Source of the DNA: Mesorhizobium australicum WSM2073
GTDB lineage: Bacteria > Pseudomonadota > Alphaproteobacteria > Rhizobiales > Rhizobiaceae
Assembly: GCF_000230995.2 (NCBI RefSeq)
Contig: NC_019973.1
Coordinates: 5,470,001 to 5,534,000, forward strand
Direction of reading: 5' to 3'
DNA: 64,000 nt
In this document: positions 32,853 to 41,644 of the stretch, piece after piece
How the letters are laid out: the number at the start of each line of letters is the position of its first letter
Numbering within the stretch: the first letter of the stretch is position 1
The notes under the pieces: model-generated
What the model was told of the DNA's origin: nothing
Database searches by the model: none
Seen by the model: the letters and a program-made list of their open reading frames with translations, nothing else
Made by a program: the position numbers and the translations under genes

Positions 32853-33824
32853 ATGCAGACGAAGTCACAAACGGCCGGTGAAGTCGCCAAGCAGCGCCAT
32901 ATCCAGCGCGGGATCGATGCCAAGGACAAATCGAAGCGCAACGGAAAGGCGGAGCACGCCATGCAGGCAGGCGCGCGCCCCTATCCCGAGCCGCCCTTCC
33001 CCAAGCAACATCAGGCGAAACCCGGGCATGAAGCGACGATCGAGCCTGCTCCGCTCTACGATGCACCCTACTATGTCGGATCAAAGAAACTCGAAGGGAA
33101 GGTGGCTCTCATCACTGGTGGCGATTCGGGTATCGGCCGCGCGGTCGCGGTTTTGTTCGCTCGCGAAGGCGCCGACATCGCAGTCGTCTATCTGGCCGAG
33201 GACAGGGATGCCGAGGAGACAAAATCCGCTGTCGAAAAAGAAGGCCGACGCTGCATCCTGTTGAAGGCCGACGTCAGTGAACGCCAGGACTGCCACGATG
33301 CCGTGGCGACCACGGTCGAAACATTCGGCCGCATCGACGTGCTGGTCAACAACGCCGCCTTCCAGATCCATTCCAGCGACTTCGGCAACCTGACCGAAGA
33401 ACATTTCGACACGACGCTGAAGACCAATCTCTATGGCTATTTCCATATGGCGCAGGAAGCCGTGCCCCACATGAAGCCGGGCTCGGCGATCGTCAACACG
33501 GGTTCGGTTACCGGCATAGAAGGCTCGAAGCAGCTGGTCGACTATTCGATGACCAAGGGCGGCATCCATGCCTTCACGCGCGCGCTTTCGGGCAACCTCA
33601 TCGCCAAGGGCATCAGGGTGAACGCGGTCGCGCCTGGCCCGGTGTGGACGCCGCTCAATCCGTCCGACAAGGAAGCCGACGACGTCTCGAAATTTGGCGC
33701 CGACACGCCGATGAAACGGCCGGCCCAACCGGAGGAACTGGCTCCCGCCTATGTCTTCCTCGCCTCCCCGCACTGCTCGAGTTACATCACCGGCGAGATC
33801 CTGCCGATCGTCGGCGGCTACTGA
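32853..33824 (+). CDS. Short-chain dehydrogenase, YghA/general stress protein 39-like
   Basis: This 323-residue SDR has the roughly 60-residue N-terminal extension typical of the YghA/YdaD group (YPEPPFPKQHQAKPGHEATI), then the cofactor motif ITGGDSGIGRAVAVLFAREGAD and catalytic VDYSMTKGGIHAF. It ends in ASPHCSSYITGEILPIVGGY. The group is stress-induced in several bacteria and reduces aldehydes or ketones with NAD(P)H; the exact substrate is unknown. The next gene starts 10 bp after the stop. Confidence 0.87.
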   Translation: MQTKSQTAGEVAKQRHIQRGIDAKDKSKRNGKAEHAMQAGARPYPEPPFPKQHQAKPGHEATIEPAPLYDAPYYVGSKKLEGKVALITGGDSGIGRAVAVLFAREGADIAVVYLAEDRDAEETKSAVEKEGRRCILLKADVSERQDCHDAVATTVETFGRIDVLVNNAAFQIHSSDFGNLTEEHFDTTLKTNLYGYFHMAQEAVPHMKPGSAIVNTGSVTGIEGSKQLVDYSMTKGGIHAFTRALSGNLIAKGIRVNAVAPGPVWTPLNPSDKEADDVSKFGADTPMKRPAQPEELAPAYVFLASPHCSSYITGEILPIVGGY

Positions 33825-33834
33825 GGTCAGCGCA

Positions 33835-35547
33835 ATGTATTTCATTGCCCTGGCGACCGACTATGACGGGACGCTCGCACATGACGGGACGGTCTCCAAC
33901 AAGACGCTCGCGGCACTGGAGCGGTTCAAGAAAAGTGGCCGCAAACTGCTTCTGGTCACTGGCCGCGAGTTGCCCGACCTCAAGCGCGTGTTTCCCGATG
34001 TCGGCCTGTTCGACAAGGTCGTCGCCGAAAACGGCGCCTTGATCTACACACCGGCTAGCGAGGAAGAGCGGGCGATCTCACCATCGCCGGAGCCCGAATT
34101 CGTCGCCAGGCTGAAAAAGCAGGGGGTGAAGCCACTTTCCGTGGGGCGGTCGATCGTCGCCACCTGGGAACCGCATCAGGCGACCGTGCTCGAGGTCATC
34201 AAGAAGATGGGGCTCGAACTCGAAATCATCTTCAACAAGGGCGCGGTGATGATCCTGCCGAGCGGCGTCAACAAGGCCACCGGTCTGGCGGCCGCGCTCG
34301 AGGACCTTCACCTGTCGCCGCACAATGTTGTGGGTATCGGCGACGCCGAGAACGATCACGCCTTCCTGAAGGCCTGCGGCTGCAGCGTTGCGGTCGACAA
34401 TGCCATTCCCGCGGTCAAAAGCACCGCGGACCTGGTTACGCGCGGCGCACGCGGCAAAGGCGTCGAGGAACTGATCGCCAAGCTGATAAAAAGCGACCAC
34501 GGGATCGTGCCGAAGCGTCATGGCGGGATTGTTCTGGGATCGTCCGGTGGCGATGACATCTATCTGTCGCCGACCGAAAGCGTGCTCATCGCCGGCAGTT
34601 CGGGCATCGGCAAATCCACTTTGGCCACCGCACTGACGGAACGCTTCGTCGACAGCCAATTTCAGTTTTGCGTCTTCGACCCGGAGGGTGACTATGACGG
34701 CCTCGAGGGCGCCGTTCGGCTGGGGGATGCATCGAGCGCGCCGACAAAGGCGCAGGTGCTCGACCTGATCGCCAAGGCCGACAGCAATGTCGTCGTCAAC
34801 GGGCTGGCGCTGCGTGTCAACGAACGGCCAGACTTCTTTGCCGACCTGCTGCCTGACCTTGGCAGTTTCCGTCGCCGCACCGCAAGGCCGCATTGGCTGG
34901 TCATCGACGAAGCGCACCATCTTCTTCCGAAGCGGCGCGACGACACCCGCGCCGTGCTCTCCCTGGAACTGCCGGGCACGATCCTGATCACCGTCCATCC
35001 CGAGGCGATTTCGACCGACGCCCTGCGCCTGATGACGGCCGTCATCGCCCTTGGCCCGAAGGCGAAGGACGTGGTGAAGACCTTCTGCCATGAGACCGGC
35101 ATCGAGCCGCCGAAGGACATTCCCACGCCCAAGGGCGATCGGGTTCTGTTCTGGCGGCCGGGGGCGCGCAAAAAACTCACGACGGTCAAGGTCATAGAAC
35201 CTCGCCAGTCGCTCAAGCGCCACAGCCGTAAATATGCCGAGGGTCAACTCGATGAGACCGGCAGCTTCTATTTCCGCGGTCCCGACGACGCGATGAACCT
35301 CAGGGCCCATAATCTGATGATCTTTGCTCAGATGGCCGAAGGCATAGACGACAAGACCTGGGAGTTCCATTTGCGCGCGGGCGACTATTCGAAATGGTTC
35401 CGCCACCAGATCAGGGACAAGGACCTCGCCCGCGAAACCGCCGAGGCGGAAAAGGACAGCAAGCTTTCGGCGGACGAGAGCCGCAAACGGGTGCTCGATG
35501 CCGTTCGGCGGCGCTACACGGCACCCGCGACGGCGCCAGAGGCGTAA
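33835..35547 (+). CDS. HAD-IIB phosphatase fused to a HerA/DUF87-like P-loop ATPase
   Basis: This 570-residue two-domain protein joins two unrelated enzymes. Residues 1-215 form a Cof-type HAD phosphatase: motif I DYDGTLA (nucleophile Asp9, acid Asp11), motif II LLLVTGR, and motif III-IV GIGDAENDHAFL. Residues 245-450 form a P-loop ATPase: Walker A GSSGIGKST near 254-262 and Walker B LVIDEAHHLL near 355-364, with ITVHPEAIS after it. The C-terminal 120 residues are hydrophilic, including TWEFHLRAGDYSKWFR. No membrane segment. ATG 33835 with GAGG upstream, 10 bp after the SDR, so same operon. Substrate and target are unknown. Confidence 0.85.
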   Translation: MYFIALATDYDGTLAHDGTVSNKTLAALERFKKSGRKLLLVTGRELPDLKRVFPDVGLFDKVVAENGALIYTPASEEERAISPSPEPEFVARLKKQGVKPLSVGRSIVATWEPHQATVLEVIKKMGLELEIIFNKGAVMILPSGVNKATGLAAALEDLHLSPHNVVGIGDAENDHAFLKACGCSVAVDNAIPAVKSTADLVTRGARGKGVEELIAKLIKSDHGIVPKRHGGIVLGSSGGDDIYLSPTESVLIAGSSGIGKSTLATALTERFVDSQFQFCVFDPEGDYDGLEGAVRLGDASSAPTKAQVLDLIAKADSNVVVNGLALRVNERPDFFADLLPDLGSFRRRTARPHWLVIDEAHHLLPKRRDDTRAVLSLELPGTILITVHPEAISTDALRLMTAVIALGPKAKDVVKTFCHETGIEPPKDIPTPKGDRVLFWRPGARKKLTTVKVIEPRQSLKRHSRKYAEGQLDETGSFYFRGPDDAMNLRAHNLMIFAQMAEGIDDKTWEFHLRAGDYSKWFRHQIRDKDLARETAEAEKDSKLSADESRKRVLDAVRRRYTAPATAPEA

Positions 35548-35567
35548 CAGCCCGACAGGAGGCGGTC

Positions 35568-35753
35568 ATGAGCGACGACCGGCATGGCAAAGACGACAAA
35601 GACGGACCCGGCGAAAATGGACCTGTCTTCTCCGCGCGCCAGGCTTCGCAAGGCGAGATCATCCTGCGAACCCGCACGCGCCGGATCATCTTCGTGGCAG
35701 GACTGGTCGGCATCCTGATCCTGGCGGCGGTGGTCAGGTTCGCGATCGGTTAA
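35568..35753 (+). CDS. Small single-span membrane protein
   Basis: This 61-residue protein has a charged N-terminus (MSDDRHGKDDKDGPGENG) and one C-terminal membrane helix IIFVAGLVGILILAAVVRFA. It is probably tail-anchored with its N-terminus in the cytoplasm. ACAGGAGGC precedes the ATG and it starts 20 bp after the phosphatase-ATPase fusion, so it is likely co-expressed with that protein. No family recognised. Confidence 0.72.
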   Translation: MSDDRHGKDDKDGPGENGPVFSARQASQGEIILRTRTRRIIFVAGLVGILILAAVVRFAIG

Positions 35754-35812
35754 ACCTGCCTGGTTGCAACAGCCGCCGCGACAGGGTGTGTCGGGCAAGG
35801 CTGACCGCGATT

Positions 35813-35837
35813 GGAACCCGGGCGCCGACTTGGCGTT
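35813..35837 (+). promoter_or_regulatory. EcfG-type promoter
   Basis: GGAAC (35813-35817), 16 nt, CGTT (35834-35837): an exact consensus match 28 nt before ATG 35866. Confidence 0.7.
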
Positions 35838-35865
35838 CAACCTCCATCGAGAAGGAGAAACGATC

Positions 35866-36183
35866 ATGCCCCGAGGCGATAAATCCAAATACACCGACAA
35901 GCAGGAACGCAAGGCCGACCATATTGCCGAAGGCTACGAGAAGCGTGGCGTCTCCGACAAGGAAGCCGAGCGGCGCGCATGGGCGACGGTCAACAAGGAC
36001 GATGGTGGCGGCAAGAAGGAAGGCGGCTCCGGGCGTGGCAAGCACACAGGTCACCCAGCGGCGCACAAGGGCGGCAAAAGCGGCGGAAAGGCGTCCGCTT
36101 CCCGATCGGCCGCCAGCCGGTCCGAATCGGCAAAGAAGGCGGCGGCGACCCGCAAGAGGAACGCCGAACACCACGCCCACTGA
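35866..36183 (+). CDS. Basic Lys/Ala/Ser-rich stress protein (plasmid-stabilisation-like)
   Basis: This 105-residue protein has an ordered N-terminal part, YTDKQERKADHIAEGYEKRG with KEAERRAWATVNK, similar to small proteins often labelled plasmid stabilisation or Rho-termination-like. Its C-terminal tail is histone-like, rich in Gly, Lys, Ala and Ser. It might bind nucleic acid. A strong ribosome-binding site (GAAGGAGAAA) and an exact EcfG-type promoter precede it, so stress induction is expected. Confidence 0.8.
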   Translation: MPRGDKSKYTDKQERKADHIAEGYEKRGVSDKEAERRAWATVNKDDGGGKKEGGSGRGKHTGHPAAHKGGKSGGKASASRSAASRSESAKKAAATRKRNAEHHAH

Positions 36184-36208
36184 CCGACCGCGAGGATTGG
36201 ACGCCGGC

Positions 36209-36652
36209 ATGAAATCGCGACTCGTCAACGAGGCCAATGGCCAACGGACATTTGTCGTGGTGCTCGACCCGGGCGAGGAAGCGTTCGCGGCACTGACCAG
36301 CTTCGCGGTCGAGCAGAAGATCGGCAGCGCCTCCCTGACGGCGATCGGCGCGTTCCAACGGGCCACCGTCGGTTGGTTCGACCTGGAGGCGAAGAGCTAT
36401 CGAAAAATCCCGATCGACGAACAATGCGAGGTCCTGAGCGCGATCGGTGATGTCGCGACGGGCGATGATGGCAAGCCAAGCCTTCATGTCCACGCGGTGC
36501 TTGGCTTGAGCGACGGCACGACCAAAGGCGGCCATCTGCTCGAAGGCACCGTTCGGCCGACATTGGAAATCACCGTGGTGGAAGCGCCGGGTCACCTGCG
36601 CCGCCGCAAGCGAGCCGAATTCGGCGTGGCTTTGATCGATCTCGGTGCCTGA
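36209..36652 (+). CDS. PPC/DUF296-domain protein
   Basis: This 147-residue single-domain protein has the DUF296/PPC (plant and prokaryote conserved) fold. Characteristic are GSASLTAIGAFQRATVGWFD, and the histidine-bearing SLHVHAVLGLSDGTTKGGHLLEG, where His residues may bind metal. In prokaryotes the domain stands alone with unknown function. It starts 25 bp after the preceding gene. Usual length 130-150 residues, so it is complete. Confidence 0.85.
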   Translation: MKSRLVNEANGQRTFVVVLDPGEEAFAALTSFAVEQKIGSASLTAIGAFQRATVGWFDLEAKSYRKIPIDEQCEVLSAIGDVATGDDGKPSLHVHAVLGLSDGTTKGGHLLEGTVRPTLEITVVEAPGHLRRRKRAEFGVALIDLGA

Positions 36653-36718
36653 AGCTGCCGCGGGTGCCGGTTGGCGGGCTTCGCCGCTGGCGCGTGCCCC
36701 AGAAAGCGACGTAAGGCA

Positions 36719-37720
36719 ATGACGGACAGCTTTGCCCTACCCCTGAACACGCCCCCCATGGAGGCCAAGGCAGCCGACGCTCTGCCGGATGGGGAGGGCT
36801 TTTGGCAATACGAGCCCAAATGGGACGGGTTTCGCTGCCTCGCCTTCAAAGGCGACACGGATGTCGACTTGCGCGCCAAATCCGGCAAACCGCTCGGTCG
36901 TTACTTCCCGGAGCTCGTCGCCATGCTGCGGCAAGTCAAGGCCCGCAATTTCGTGGTCGATGGCGAGATCGTCATCGAGCTCGAAGGCCAGCTTTCTTTC
37001 GACGCGCTGCAGATGCGGCTTCACCCAGCCGAAAGCCGCATCCGCAAGCTGAGCGCGCAAACGCCTGCCCGGCTGATCCTGTTCGACATGCCGGTCGCGC
37101 CGGGCGGCACGATCCTGCTCGGCGAGCCGTTGTCGCAACGACGCCGGGCGGTCGAGGGCTTCGTTCAGGACTACGCCGAGCCTGGCTTGCGGCTATCGCC
37201 CAGCACGACCGATCCGGCGGCCGCCAGACGCTGGCTTGAGGAAGCCGGTCATGGTTCCACCGACGGCGTGGTCGCCAAATTGCTGGCCGACCCCTACCGT
37301 CCAGGGGAACGCGCGATGGTCAAGGTCAAACGGTTGCGTACGGCCGACTGCGTGGTTGGAGGATTCCGCTATCTGACCGGCAGCAAGGAGGTCGGCTCGC
37401 TCCTGCTCGGCCTTTACGATGATAGGGGCAAGCTCGACCATGTCGGCTTTACCTCGACCATCGGCAGGGATGACCGGGCTGGCGTCACCCGAAAGCTGGA
37501 AAAGCTGCGTGGCGGACCCGGCTTCACCGGCAAGGCGCCGGGCGGGCCTAGCCGCTGGAGCACGCAGCGCAGCGGCGAATGGGAGCCCCTGCGGCCGGAA
37601 CTGGTGGTCGAGGTCCGCTTCGACCATGTCACCGGCGACAGGTTCCGGCATGGCACCAAACTGTTGCGCTGGCGGCCGGACAAGGCGCCGCGTCAATGCA
37701 CCATGCAACAGATCCAGTGA
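36719..37720 (+). CDS. ATP-dependent DNA ligase, LigC/LigD-ligase-domain type
   Basis: This 333-residue stand-alone ligase has adenylated lysine Lys34 in EPKWDGFRC, motif Ia-III region FVVDGEIVIELEGQL, motif IV DGVVAK, and motif V in RAMVKVKRLRTADCVV. An OB-fold domain follows, ending in FRHGTKLLRWRPDKAP. No primase or nuclease domain is fused, so it matches LigC-type ligases used in bacterial end joining or in excision repair backup. No Ku gene is in the window. TAAGG lies just before ATG 36719. Confidence 0.88.
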   Translation: MTDSFALPLNTPPMEAKAADALPDGEGFWQYEPKWDGFRCLAFKGDTDVDLRAKSGKPLGRYFPELVAMLRQVKARNFVVDGEIVIELEGQLSFDALQMRLHPAESRIRKLSAQTPARLILFDMPVAPGGTILLGEPLSQRRRAVEGFVQDYAEPGLRLSPSTTDPAAARRWLEEAGHGSTDGVVAKLLADPYRPGERAMVKVKRLRTADCVVGGFRYLTGSKEVGSLLLGLYDDRGKLDHVGFTSTIGRDDRAGVTRKLEKLRGGPGFTGKAPGGPSRWSTQRSGEWEPLRPELVVEVRFDHVTGDRFRHGTKLLRWRPDKAPRQCTMQQIQ

Positions 37721-37801
37721 TGGAGTTCGTGCCGCGGACGCGCTTGCGAAGCCCGGTCGCGATGAGAGCCTACGCAGCGGTCGCCTCTTTGCGAGATGGC
37801 T

Positions 37802-37826
37802 GGAACAACCGTCCTCACGGCAAGTT
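37802..37826 (+). promoter_or_regulatory. EcfG-type promoter of the YciE-like gene
   Basis: GGAAC (37802-37806), 16 nt, AGTT (37823-37826), 51 nt before ATG 37878. Confidence 0.5.
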
Positions 37827-37877
37827 GTGCTCCAGCTACACCGCTGGTGGGCTTCACGACAATTGGAGATGACAATC

Positions 37878-38396
37878 ATGGCGACTGCGAAGAAAGCGGC
37901 AACGAAAGGGCTTGAAGCCCTGTTCCTCGACGGGCTGAAGGACATCTACTACGCCGAGAAGAAAATCCTGAAGGCGCTGCCGAAAATGGCAAAAGGCGCC
38001 GAATCCGAAGATGTTTCGGCAGCATTCGAGAAACACCTGCAGGAAACCGAGGGCCAGGTCGACCGCCTCGAACAGATCTTCGAACTCCTCGACAAGCCGG
38101 CCCGGGGCAAGACCTGTCCGGCCATCGACGGCATCATCGAGGAGGGTTCGGAAATCCTCCAGGAATACAAGGGCGACCCCGCGCTGGATGCTGGGCTAGT
38201 CGGAGCGGCGCAGGCCGTCGAACACTACGAGATCGCGCGCTACGGGACGCTGATCGCCTGGGCCGAACAGCTCGGCAAGAGCGACGTGGTCAAACTCCTG
38301 AACGAGACTCTCGAGGAGGAGACGGCGACCGACGAGGCACTTTCCAGCCTTGGCGAGGGTGGCGTCAACGAGCGTGCCCTGGAACAGGCCGCCTAG
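37878..38396 (+). CDS. Ferritin-like DUF892 (YciE/YciF) stress protein
   Basis: This 172-residue four-helix protein has the DUF892 signature near the start (LEALFLDGLKDIYYAEKKIL), the second-helix HLQETEGQVDRLEQIF, and the fourth-helix VEHYEIARYGTLIAWAEQLG. The Glu and His residues are placed as for a ferritin-type di-metal centre. Relatives are induced by osmotic or general stress. GGAG lies about 10 nt before ATG 37878; the in-frame ATG at 37869 has no room for a ribosome-binding site. Preceded by an EcfG-type promoter. Confidence 0.9.
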   Translation: MATAKKAATKGLEALFLDGLKDIYYAEKKILKALPKMAKGAESEDVSAAFEKHLQETEGQVDRLEQIFELLDKPARGKTCPAIDGIIEEGSEILQEYKGDPALDAGLVGAAQAVEHYEIARYGTLIAWAEQLGKSDVVKLLNETLEEETATDEALSSLGEGGVNERALEQAA

Positions 38397-38464
38397 CTGG
38401 CGAGCTGTTGCCCCGGGCGCTTCAGGCGATCCGGGGCAAACTCCCCGGATTTCGGAGAACGACA

Positions 38465-38740
38465 ATGGACCCCCGCAAAAGAGAGCAACCCGCAGTTCAG
38501 ACGGAAGACCCGACGGAGACTGAAGGTCCCACGGTAGAGCAGCAGGACTGGGACGCGCTAGCAGGCGCGAAAATCCTTCCGGACGACGTCGAGGTGGAAG
38601 ACGAGGCCGACGGCGAATTGCCCGAGGAAGATGACGACAACGCCTACCAGGAAAGCGACGAGGCATTGCCCGACGATGTCGAGGAAGCGGTGCTGTCACG
38701 CGATCCTTCAAGGGAAGGCGGCCGCTTCGACGAGGAGTGA
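38465..38740 (+). CDS. Very acidic small hypothetical protein
   Basis: This 91-residue protein has a low-complexity Asp/Glu-rich centre (EVEDEADGELPEEDDDNAYQ) and is probably disordered. It starts 68 bp after the YciE-like gene, and CGGAGAAC lies upstream. No family recognised. It may share the stress promoter of the preceding gene. Confidence 0.7.
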   Translation: MDPRKREQPAVQTEDPTETEGPTVEQQDWDALAGAKILPDDVEVEDEADGELPEEDDDNAYQESDEALPDDVEEAVLSRDPSREGGRFDEE

Positions 38741-38762
38741 CCAAACTACGGGCGGATTCCGC

Positions 38763-38927
38763 TCAGCCGACCGCGTGCATTGGGGGCTCTTCGTTCTCGT
38801 CAGGATTGGGTAACGGCGCCTCATCGGGCAATCCTTCCGGCTCCGGTTCGCCGATCGGCTTGGGCTTCCAATTGGGAGCCGGCATGGGTACGTCGCGGTT
38901 GGGGTCGGGTTCTCTCGGATCGGGCAT
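38763..38927 (-). CDS. Small Pro/Glu-rich hypothetical protein
   Basis: This 54-residue protein is dominated by Pro, Glu, Asp and Asn (MPDPREPDPNRDVPMPAPNW and onward). It converges with the acidic gene before it. AGAGAGA upstream of the ATG is a weak ribosome-binding site. The periodic P-x-P composition suggests an extended coil. Coding status is moderately supported by frame-specific composition only. Confidence 0.5.
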   Translation of the reverse strand: MPDPREPDPNRDVPMPAPNWKPKPIGEPEPEGLPDEAPLPNPDENEEPPMHAVG

Positions 38928-39035
38928 CAAATCTGTCTCTCTTTCGGCGAACTGTGCGGGTCGGCTCTGCCCAGCACGGTCGCATGCAGAGCCCGTCCCG
39001 AGCGCTCGGGACGGGCACGGAGCCACACAGGTTTG

Positions 39036-39239
39036 CTAGCGATTCTTGTGGCTTTGCTCGCCAGCTCTCACATGCTGTTCATGGGTTCCGCCACGCTTCG
39101 TGCCGGCGCTGTCGCCGCCTTGTTGGCGATGGTTGTCACCGGCCGCCTGCTGCTGACGGCGGTTCTTATCGTCCATGTTCTTGTGGCTCTGCTGGCCTGC
39201 TTTCACATGTTGCTCATGGCTACCACCTTGATTGGGCAT
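39036..39239 (-). CDS. Small protein with two GG-[ST]-HEQHV repeats (KGG-like stress protein)
   Basis: This 67-residue hydrophilic protein is built of two copies of a 17-residue unit, GGSHEQHVKAGQQSHKN (residues 5-21) and GGTHEQHVRAGEQSHKN near the C-terminus, joined by a Gln-rich linker. The units resemble the stress-induced KGG/GsiB-type repeat. AAGGAG precedes ATG 39239; a longer form to 39281 lacks this. A perfect 8-bp-stem hairpin lies 23 nt upstream in the leader. Confidence 0.78.
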   Translation of the reverse strand: MPNQGGSHEQHVKAGQQSHKNMDDKNRRQQQAAGDNHRQQGGDSAGTKRGGTHEQHVRAGEQSHKNR

Positions 39240-39261
39240 CTTCTTCTCCTTTGAGTTATGC

Positions 39262-39279
39262 GAGGCGGTCAACCGCCTC
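39262..39279. promoter_or_regulatory. Perfect inverted repeat in the leader of the repeat protein gene
   Basis: GAGGCGGT (39262-39269) and ACCGCCTC (39272-39279) are separated by CA. The hairpin sits 23-40 nt upstream of the start codon, so it could be an operator or an mRNA structure. Confidence 0.45.
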
Positions 39280-39358
39280 AAGGGTCAAAGACGCTGGCGG
39301 CCAGGACGTTCCCTCACGTAATATTTCGTGAATCGGACCGTCCATGGGGTAGGCCAGA

Positions 39359-41644
39359 TCAGACGATAAGCTGCTCGATCCTGATCGGAAGATCGCGGAT
39401 GCGTTTGCCAGTCGCATGGTAGACCGCGCTGGCAACGGCGGCCGCCGTGCCGACATTGCCCAGTTCTCCGAGGCCTTTGACGCCTGCCGGATTGACCTCG
39501 TGGTCAATCTCCGGAACCAGAATCACCTGGAGATCCTTGATGTCGGCATTGACCGGCACGAGGTAGTCCTGCAGATCTCGATTGACGTAGCGGGCATAGC
39601 GGCTGTCGACCTCGGTCGCCTCATGCAGCGCCTGGCCGATGCCCCAGATCATTCCGCCCATCAGTTGGCTGCGCGCCGTGCGCGTGTTCATGATGCGGCC
39701 GGCGGCAAAGGCCCCGACAATGCGCGGCACGCGGATTTCCCTGGTAAGGCGATTGATGCGAACTTCGACGAATTCCGCGCCGAATGCATATTTCACCGAA
39801 TCCTCGTCCTGCTCGCCGCCGTGAAACTCCGGCTGGCCGGCATAGAGCTTCTTGAGCGCTTCGGGGCTCGCCCCCTTGGGCGCATACTCGGCATACTCCT
39901 CGATCGCCCCCACCCGCATGGTTTTCAAGACGTCCTCGACCTTTGCCGAAGCGCCGCCCTTGGCAATGATTTTGCCATCAACGATATCCAGTTCCTCATT
40001 GTGGGCGCCGGCAAGCGCACCACCTTCGCCGCTCGCCGCGGCAAACAGCTTCGTCCTGATCGCGTCGCAGGCCTTGAGCACCGCCGAACAGACGCTTGCC
40101 GTGGAGATAGACCCTCCCGACACGGGCGCCGGGGGCAAGGTGCTGTCGCCCATCTCGACGCTCACCCTGTCCATGGCGACACCGAGGCGCTCTGCTGCCA
40201 TCTGGCCGGCGACCGTGCGCACGCCGGTGCCGATTTCATGCGAGCCGCTCTGGACGCGCACATCGCCGTCGACGGTCAGCCATACGCGCGCAGCGCAGGG
40301 AGCCGACGAGGTCGGATAGACTGCCGTCGCGCAACCCATGCCGATCAACCAGTCGCCGTCGTGCATCGATCCGACCTTGGCGTCCCGTTTCGTCCAGCCG
40401 AACGCGTCCGCCGCCTGATCGTAGCATTGCATCAGCGAGCGGCTCGAGAACGGCTTTCTTCCAATCGGCTCGGCTTTTGGCTCGTTCACCCTCCGGAACT
40501 CCACCGGGTCCATGGCCAGGGCCACCGCCATCTCGTCCATGGCGTTCTCCAGCGCATAGACGTAAGGCGTCTCGGGAGGCGAACGCATGTAGCCGGGCGT
40601 GTTGCGGTCCGCCTGGACCAGCGACACGTGCGTAAGCACCGCGCCGTAATCATACATGCGGCCGGTCGCCGACGTTCCCCCGACCACGTAGGGATCGGGG
40701 CGCGATGTCACCTCCCAGCCCTCATGCGCGAAAGCGGTTATGCGGCCGTCCTTGTCGGCGCCCATGCGGATCCGGTGCCTGGTCTCGGCGCGATAGGTCT
40801 GGGTACCAAACGCCTGCATGCGGCTGACCACGCAACGCACCGGCCGGCCGAGACGCCTTGCCGCAACCGCGACGATCGCCGTGCGGGCCGTCATCGGTCC
40901 CTTCGAGCCGAATGCGCCGCCGATGTATGGGCTGACAATGCGCACCTTCGCCGGATCGATCTTCAACTGCCTGGCAAGTTCGGCCTTCCAGCCGGTGACG
41001 TTCTGGGACGGCTCATGAATGGTGAGTTGATCGCCCTGCCACATTGCCGTCGTCGAAAACAGTTCGATCGGATTGTGGTGCTGCGTTGGTGTCGAATAGC
41101 GTGCATCGATCCTGACCGGAGCAGCGGCATAGGCAACATCGAAATCGCCGACCTTGACGTCTTCCTTGAACATCGGGCTTTTGCCCGCGGCGGCAATGGT
41201 CGTTGCTCCAGGGCTGTCGAAGCCCGCACTCGGTTTCTCCTCGGCGTAGTCGGCACGGATCAGCAGCGCAGCCTGCTCCGCCGCCTCGAAGGTCTCGGCG
41301 ACCACCAAGGCAATGATCTGCCCATCGTGAAAGACCTTCCGGTCATGCAGCGGCGCGATCGAGGCGGCGGCGGTATTGCCGAATTTCGGCTTGTCCACCG
41401 CGTCCATGTCGCCATAGGTCACGATGTCGAGCACGCCCGGCACCGCTCGGGCATTGTCCAGGTGAAGTGCCGTCACCGTGCCCCTGGCGATACTGCTGGT
41501 GGCCAGCACGCCATAGGCGACATTGGCCGCCGCGAGGTCCGCCGGATAACTCGCCTGGCCGGTCACCTTCAGCCGCCCGTCGATGCGCGGCAGCGGGGCA
41601 CCCATGTTCTCCTTGGGCTGCGGAGCGGCTGCGTTCATGATCAC
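39359..41644 (-). CDS. paoC: Periplasmic aldehyde oxidoreductase molybdenum subunit PaoC
   Basis: This 761-residue large subunit is of the xanthine oxidase family and binds molybdopterin cytosine dinucleotide. Seen are GGAFGSKGPMTARTAIVA in the cofactor region, SHEIGTGVRTVAGQMAAERL, and the catalytic glutamate in GVKGLGELGNVGTAAAV. With PaoA (FeS) and PaoB (FAD, FeS) it forms a heterotrimer that detoxifies aldehydes in the periplasm. It overlaps paoB by 4 bp. No paoD-type maturation gene is adjacent, which the E. coli operon has. Stress control through the EcfG-type promoter before paoA is plausible. Confidence 0.9.
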   Translation of the reverse strand: MIMNAAAPQPKENMGAPLPRIDGRLKVTGQASYPADLAAANVAYGVLATSSIARGTVTALHLDNARAVPGVLDIVTYGDMDAVDKPKFGNTAAASIAPLHDRKVFHDGQIIALVVAETFEAAEQAALLIRADYAEEKPSAGFDSPGATTIAAAGKSPMFKEDVKVGDFDVAYAAAPVRIDARYSTPTQHHNPIELFSTTAMWQGDQLTIHEPSQNVTGWKAELARQLKIDPAKVRIVSPYIGGAFGSKGPMTARTAIVAVAARRLGRPVRCVVSRMQAFGTQTYRAETRHRIRMGADKDGRITAFAHEGWEVTSRPDPYVVGGTSATGRMYDYGAVLTHVSLVQADRNTPGYMRSPPETPYVYALENAMDEMAVALAMDPVEFRRVNEPKAEPIGRKPFSSRSLMQCYDQAADAFGWTKRDAKVGSMHDGDWLIGMGCATAVYPTSSAPCAARVWLTVDGDVRVQSGSHEIGTGVRTVAGQMAAERLGVAMDRVSVEMGDSTLPPAPVSGGSISTASVCSAVLKACDAIRTKLFAAASGEGGALAGAHNEELDIVDGKIIAKGGASAKVEDVLKTMRVGAIEEYAEYAPKGASPEALKKLYAGQPEFHGGEQDEDSVKYAFGAEFVEVRINRLTREIRVPRIVGAFAAGRIMNTRTARSQLMGGMIWGIGQALHEATEVDSRYARYVNRDLQDYLVPVNADIKDLQVILVPEIDHEVNPAGVKGLGELGNVGTAAAVASAVYHATGKRIRDLPIRIEQLIV

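Noticed and set aside
39288..39312. EcfG-like promoter for the HEQHV repeat gene on the minus strand
   Set aside because: GGAAC is present, but the -10 position reads TCTT or CTTT and matches too poorly.
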